A stretch of 28,197 bases of DNA from an uncultured Clostridia bacterium (GTDB taxonomy: Bacteria; Bacillota_A; Clostridia; Christensenellales; UBA1242): assembly GCA_947629895.1 (NCBI GenBank), contig CANRFP010000006.1, positions 1 to 28,197 on the forward strand, given 5' to 3'. Positions within the stretch are counted from its first letter, which is position 1, and each line of letters begins with the position of its first letter. Positions 24,224 to 28,197 of the stretch are shown here, piece by piece. Both the position numbers and the translations under genes were made by a program. The notes below the pieces were generated by a model. It searched no databases and was not told where the DNA came from. It was given only the letters and a program-made list of their open reading frames with translations.

Positions 24224-26245
24224 TCAATTCTTTTTCATAAGAAATCTGCTTGGCTTTTTTGCACTTAAAAAATATAGTTTGTGAAGGGCGCGGGTTGCTG
24301 AAACATATAATAGGTTGCGGTCAAGTTCATTGTTGTAATTTTCATCAGTTGCAAATGGAACGATGACACAATCAAATTCAACTCCCTTTGCATTTGCCGG
24401 TGTGGTTAGGATACGCTTTGCGTTTGTGCTTTTTATGGAAGAGAGCACTTTAAACTTCTTTAAAACTTCACTTGATTTTTGAAGTTCTTTAATTTCTTCT
24501 TTTGTTTTACAAATGATTGCAACGCTTTGCCCTTTAAAGGATTGTCTCTTTTCCAAAATGTTTTCAATCATTTTGGCATAGTTTCTTGTTCTCAAACATT
24601 CAACCTCTTCTCCGTTGCGGTTAACGTTGTCTGCAATGTGATGCCCCAAAATTTTTTGAGAAAACACTGAAATTTGCAAAGTGCTGCGATAAGACTTTGT
24701 GAGATATTTCACTTTTGACTTTGTTTGTCGCGCCAAAGTTTTGAGATAGGTGGCAGGGAGCGTTCGGTCTATGCTTTGATTTATATCTCCAAGATACAAC
24801 TTTGCGCATTTCCAAATTTTTTCAAAGAGGTAGAAGTGACAAGGGGTGTAATCTTGCATTTCGTCAACAATAACATATTTTGCATCGAAGTTGTTTTTCA
24901 GCGACAAAAGGTTTTCTTTAATCAAAAGTATTGGTGCAATGTCATACGCGCCAATTTTTTCAACTTCATCAATTTCCTGGCTTTGCAAGAAAAGATTGTA
25001 AATTTTTAACAAATCTGTGGTTAAAAAGTTGTTATATAACAGTTTTTTTGCTCTTTTTTGCAAATCTGCATGGCGGGAGCGCGGAATATTAAATTTTTCA
25101 GTGATATATTCCGAAAGCACATCAATTCGTTTGTAAATAGGAAGATTTTTCATTCTGTTGAAATAGATGTCGGAAATTTCCTCTTTCGTCACAACAACAT
25201 CTCCCCAAGCCATTGTTTTTGGAATAAACAGATTGCAAATATTGTTGTTTAAAAACTTTTTTAGGTCATTTAAAAACTCAAAACTTGATTTTATTGCAAT
25301 ATTTTCAAAATCTTTTTGATTTTGTTTGCCGATAACGCGTTCAAGCATTTCTTCTCTTGTTTCAAATTCTTCACCCAAAAGGCGCTTTGCAATTTCGCCA
25401 AAAGTGGTTGTGAAAGGTTTTTCTTCACCGAGCGAAGGCAAAACATCATTGATATAGTCGGCAAAGATTTCAGAAGGGGACAAAATTAAAATGTCCTCAC
25501 TTTTAAGCTGATTTCTGTATTTATACAACAAATATGACACGCGGTGCATTGCGATGGATGTTTTTCCCGAGCCCGCAACGCCTTGCACGATTGTGTTTTC
25601 AAAATCTTCGGCGCGAATTAACACATTTTGCTCTTTTTGAATTGTTGAAACAATTTCGTGCATTTTTGACGATGCATTTTTTGAAAGTGTTTCCATTAAG
25701 ATGTCGTCATCAATAACCAAATTGCTGTCTATATAATAGGAAAGCGCCTTGTTTTCAATTTTAAACTGCCTTTTTAAGGTGACAGCCCCTTCAATGTTGC
25801 CCTCTTGGCAGGAATAGGAATTTTTCCCAATGTGGTCATCATAATAAAGCGAGCATATATCTGCACGCCAATCGTGAACCAAAATGTCGTCATTATCTTG
25901 AACAATCCCAAGCCCAACATAATAAGGCTTTTCTTGTGTTTGAGACTTTTCTTTAAAATCAAATCGTCCAAAATATGGATTTGTGGACTGTTTTGTCAGC
26001 CTTTTTATCTCTTTTGAGAACAAATCATTTTGGTTTTCCAAATTTTCAATTTGCAGGTTGACATCGGCAAGTTCGTCATTTCCGTTGTTTATTTCATAAA
26101 AGTTTTCTGCAAAATAATTTTTTTGTTGGCGGATTTTTTCTTGGTTGCTTTTAATTAGTTTTGAGTTTTTTGCTTTCAAAATATCGATTTTGTCAAAAAC
26201 AAGTTTTAAATAACCCTTTTCTTTTTCTAAAATCTTCTTGTCCAT
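24224..26245 (-). CDS. helD: HelD-type RNA polymerase recycling factor (UvrD-like ATPase)
   Basis: HelD binds RNA polymerase and uses ATP to release it from DNA or RNA. The 673-aa product has an N-terminal charged coiled coil (about residues 1-85) that in HelD enters the secondary channel. HelD signatures follow: NPYFGRFDF, a VHDWRADICSLYYD segment and LKRQF. Next come KMHEIVSTIQKEQNVLIR and a Walker A GVAGSGKTS (222-230). Superfamily 1 motifs continue with YVIVDEMQDYT, SYRST, KGVEFDCVIV and VSATRALHKLYFL. It is somewhat shorter than the ~774-aa Bacillus subtilis HelD. The start follows AAGGAGGA (about 26251-26258). It is 27 bp downstream of gyrA, indicating one transcript. Confidence 0.9.
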   Translation of the reverse strand: MDKKILEKEKGYLKLVFDKIDILKAKNSKLIKSNQEKIRQQKNYFAENFYEINNGNDELADVNLQIENLENQNDLFSKEIKRLTKQSTNPYFGRFDFKEKSQTQEKPYYVGLGIVQDNDDILVHDWRADICSLYYDDHIGKNSYSCQEGNIEGAVTLKRQFKIENKALSYYIDSNLVIDDDILMETLSKNASSKMHEIVSTIQKEQNVLIRAEDFENTIVQGVAGSGKTSIAMHRVSYLLYKYRNQLKSEDILILSPSEIFADYINDVLPSLGEEKPFTTTFGEIAKRLLGEEFETREEMLERVIGKQNQKDFENIAIKSSFEFLNDLKKFLNNNICNLFIPKTMAWGDVVVTKEEISDIYFNRMKNLPIYKRIDVLSEYITEKFNIPRSRHADLQKRAKKLLYNNFLTTDLLKIYNLFLQSQEIDEVEKIGAYDIAPILLIKENLLSLKNNFDAKYVIVDEMQDYTPCHFYLFEKIWKCAKLYLGDINQSIDRTLPATYLKTLARQTKSKVKYLTKSYRSTLQISVFSQKILGHHIADNVNRNGEEVECLRTRNYAKMIENILEKRQSFKGQSVAIICKTKEEIKELQKSSEVLKKFKVLSSIKSTNAKRILTTPANAKGVEFDCVIVPFATDENYNNELDRNLLYVSATRALHKLYFLSAKKPSRFLMKKN

Positions 26246-26272
26246 AAAAATCCTCCTTGTTTGTGGGGTTTG

Positions 26273-28197
26273 TTATTCTTGGTCTTGGAATGGAGTTTCT
26301 TCTACCTCTGTGCTTGTTTCATTTTCTGGGGCTGGCTCATTTTCAGTTGGAGCCTCGTCCTCTTCTCTGGCTGTGAGGGCAACGCTTGTTATTTTTGCAT
26401 CGTTTTTGAGTTTCATAATTCTCACGCCTTGACTAACTCTTGAGAAGTTGCTAATTCCTCCAACAGGCGTGCGGATGATAACTCCGCTGTCGGTGATTGC
26501 CAACAAATCCAATTCACCTTCAATTTGCTTCATGGCAACAAGTTTGCCTGTTTTTTCAGTGAATATTCCTGCTTTAACGCCCATTCCGCCACGTTGTTGA
26601 AGCCTAAATTCTTCAACAGGGGTAAGTTTTCCATAACCGGTTTCGGATATGGTTAAAATTCGTGAGCCTTCATGCACGATTGCCATATCAACAACAAAAT
26701 CTCCGTTTGCAAGTTTAACACTTCGCACGCCTTGGCTGTCTCTGCCAACCAATCTAACATCGGTTTCGTTGAAGCGGATGCATTTTCCTTCATGTGTGCC
26801 AATCAAAATGTCGTCACGGCCATTTGTGATATCAACGCCAATAAGTTCATCGCCCTCATTGAGTTTAACAGCAATTTTGCCCACTTTTCTTATGTTGTCA
26901 TATTCAGAAAGTGGCGTTTTTTTGATAAGTCCGCCTTTGGTTGCCATGATAAGGTTGCCTTTCATTTCGCCACGAACAGGGATGATTGTGTTCACCTTTT
27001 CGCCAAGACTAAGTTGAAGCAGGTTGATTATTGCACGGCCTTTGGCTTGTCTTTGTGCCTCTGGAATTTCATACGCTTTTGCGCTGTAAACCTTTCCAAG
27101 ATTGGTGAAGAACAAAAGCGTGTCATGCGTTGAGGTGACAAACATCTTTTCAACATAATCTTCATCTTTGGTTTTGTGTGCGGTTATGCCAACGCCGCCG
27201 CGATGCTGAGCCTTATATTCGTCCGTTCCCATTCTCTTGATGTAGCCAAGGTGGGTCATGGAAATGATAACATCTTCTTCGGCAATCAAATCTTCAAGGT
27301 CAATTCCGCCAAGGTCCATGCTGATTTCCGTTCTTCTTTCATCGCCAAATTCTTGCTTAACTTTTTCAAGGTCATCTCGAACAATTTTTAAAACTCTTGC
27401 AGGCTTATCCAAAATGTCCTTAAAATCGGCAATTTGAGCCTCCAATTCGGCAAGTTCCTCGTTGAGTTTTTCAACTTCAAGGCTGGTGAGTTTGGAAAGT
27501 TTCATCTCCAAAATGGCATTTGCTTGAATTTCGTCAAGTTCAAAGTTTGAAGTGAGGTTTTGTGCCGCTTCTTGCCTATCTTTTGAGTTTTTGATAACTT
27601 TAATAACTTCATCTATGCTTGCAAGCGCAATAACAAGCCCTTTGACAATATGTTCGCGCTCCTCTGCTTTTTTGAGTTCGAAACGCGTTTTGCGAACGGT
27701 GACTTCTTTTTGATGTTCCAAATAATAGTAAAGCATCTCTTTGAGATTGAGCACTTTTGGCTCTCCGTTAACAAGGGCGAGCATGATAATTCCGCTACTT
27801 TGTTGAAGCATGGTGTGTTTATACAAAAGGTTTAATACAACTTGTGCGTTGGCATCCTTTTTGATGTCCACAACAACGCGAAGGCCATCACGGTCACTTT
27901 CATCTCTAAGGTCACTGATGCCGTCAAGTTTTTTGTTCTTAACAAGGTCGGCAATTTGAGCAACAAAGCGTGCTTTATTCACGCCATAAGGCAGTTCTGT
28001 GATGAGTATTCTTTGTCTGCCCGTGGATGTTTCATCAATTTCCGCTCTTCCTCTAACAAGAATGCCGCCACGGCCGGTTTTGTAGGCGTGTTTAACAGCA
28101 GTTCTTCCCATTATAATTCCGCCGGTTGGATAGTCAGGGGCAGGGATGATTTTGATAAGATCATCAATGTCAATTTCTGGATTGTCAATCAGTGCTT
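26273..28197 (-). CDS. gyrA: DNA gyrase subunit A (N-terminus beyond window)
   Basis: The minus-strand frame stays open through the right edge, so about 641 C-terminal residues are present. The first residues in view (NPEIDIDD, then PDYPTGGIIMGR and AYKTGRGGILVRGRAEI) belong to the middle of the breakage-reunion domain. The catalytic Tyr and the start codon are outside. A long coiled-coil and C-gate region follows (AEEREHIVKGLVIALASIDE, LSKLTSLEVEKLNEELAELE). The beta-pinwheel domain carries the GyrA-type box AQHRGGVGI and a later QQRGGMGVKAG. These boxes and the THDTLLFFTNLGKVY segment favour GyrA over ParC. An acidic tail closes the protein. helD follows after 27 bp. Confidence 0.93.
   Translation of the reverse strand, partial: ALIDNPEIDIDDLIKIIPAPDYPTGGIIMGRTAVKHAYKTGRGGILVRGRAEIDETSTGRQRILITELPYGVNKARFVAQIADLVKNKKLDGISDLRDESDRDGLRVVVDIKKDANAQVVLNLLYKHTMLQQSSGIIMLALVNGEPKVLNLKEMLYYYLEHQKEVTVRKTRFELKKAEEREHIVKGLVIALASIDEVIKVIKNSKDRQEAAQNLTSNFELDEIQANAILEMKLSKLTSLEVEKLNEELAELEAQIADFKDILDKPARVLKIVRDDLEKVKQEFGDERRTEISMDLGGIDLEDLIAEEDVIISMTHLGYIKRMGTDEYKAQHRGGVGITAHKTKDEDYVEKMFVTSTHDTLLFFTNLGKVYSAKAYEIPEAQRQAKGRAIINLLQLSLGEKVNTIIPVRGEMKGNLIMATKGGLIKKTPLSEYDNIRKVGKIAVKLNEGDELIGVDITNGRDDILIGTHEGKCIRFNETDVRLVGRDSQGVRSVKLANGDFVVDMAIVHEGSRILTISETGYGKLTPVEEFRLQQRGGMGVKAGIFTEKTGKLVAMKQIEGELDLLAITDSGVIIRTPVGGISNFSRVSQGVRIMKLKNDAKITSVALTAREEDEAPTENEPAPENETSTEVEETPFQDQE

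Overview
The window comes from the chromosome of a low-GC, standard-code bacterium. It looks like an uncultured Clostridia-type Firmicute: Shine-Dalgarno sites are strong (GGAGG types), sigma-A type promoters fit TTGACA-17-TATAAT, and the housekeeping genes (holA, an RlmD-type methyltransferase, hisS, metG, helD, gyrA) resemble Firmicutes versions. The taxon is inferred from gene style only. I see no phage, IS element, CRISPR array or rRNA.

Left part (1-5427). A secreted BspA-type leucine-rich-repeat protein on the minus strand runs off the left edge. A tRNA-Ser(CGA) with its own promoter lies behind it. A plus-strand run follows: a 110-aa unknown protein, a ComEC-like membrane protein without the usual C-terminal metallo-beta-lactamase domain, holA (DNA polymerase III delta) and an HD-domain hydrolase, all closely spaced.

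Middle part (5428-9081). A single-gene unit with a consensus promoter and an intrinsic terminator encodes an unrecognised 572-aa protein with one membrane helix. Next is an 86-aa half-ferritin resembling encapsulated ferritins. It converges on tRNA-Leu(CAG), and the two share a bidirectional terminator. Back-to-back promoters then drive tRNA-Leu leftward and an RlmD-type 23S rRNA m5U methyltransferase rightward. The rlmD promoter is so close to the ATG that the mRNA is probably leaderless.

Giant-protein operon (9082-20780). A palindrome and a promoter precede two translationally coupled genes: an exported ~327-aa protein and a 3513-aa protein with an N-terminal membrane anchor. The large protein is built of many beta-sheet-plus-helix units, including three tandem ~1.08-kb modules, and ends in Listeria-Bacteroides (Flg_new/InlB B-type) repeats. 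It has no sorting signal. This pair is the strongest candidate for an undescribed system: a very long, membrane-tethered extracytoplasmic structure with an exported partner.

Right part (20751-28197). hisS-metG and gyrA-helD are two leftward units. Between them is a 368-bp gene-free stretch (23856-24223) with a cluster of DnaA boxes in AT-rich DNA. It is either a replication-origin element or a DnaA-binding regulatory or titration site. gyrA runs off the right edge.
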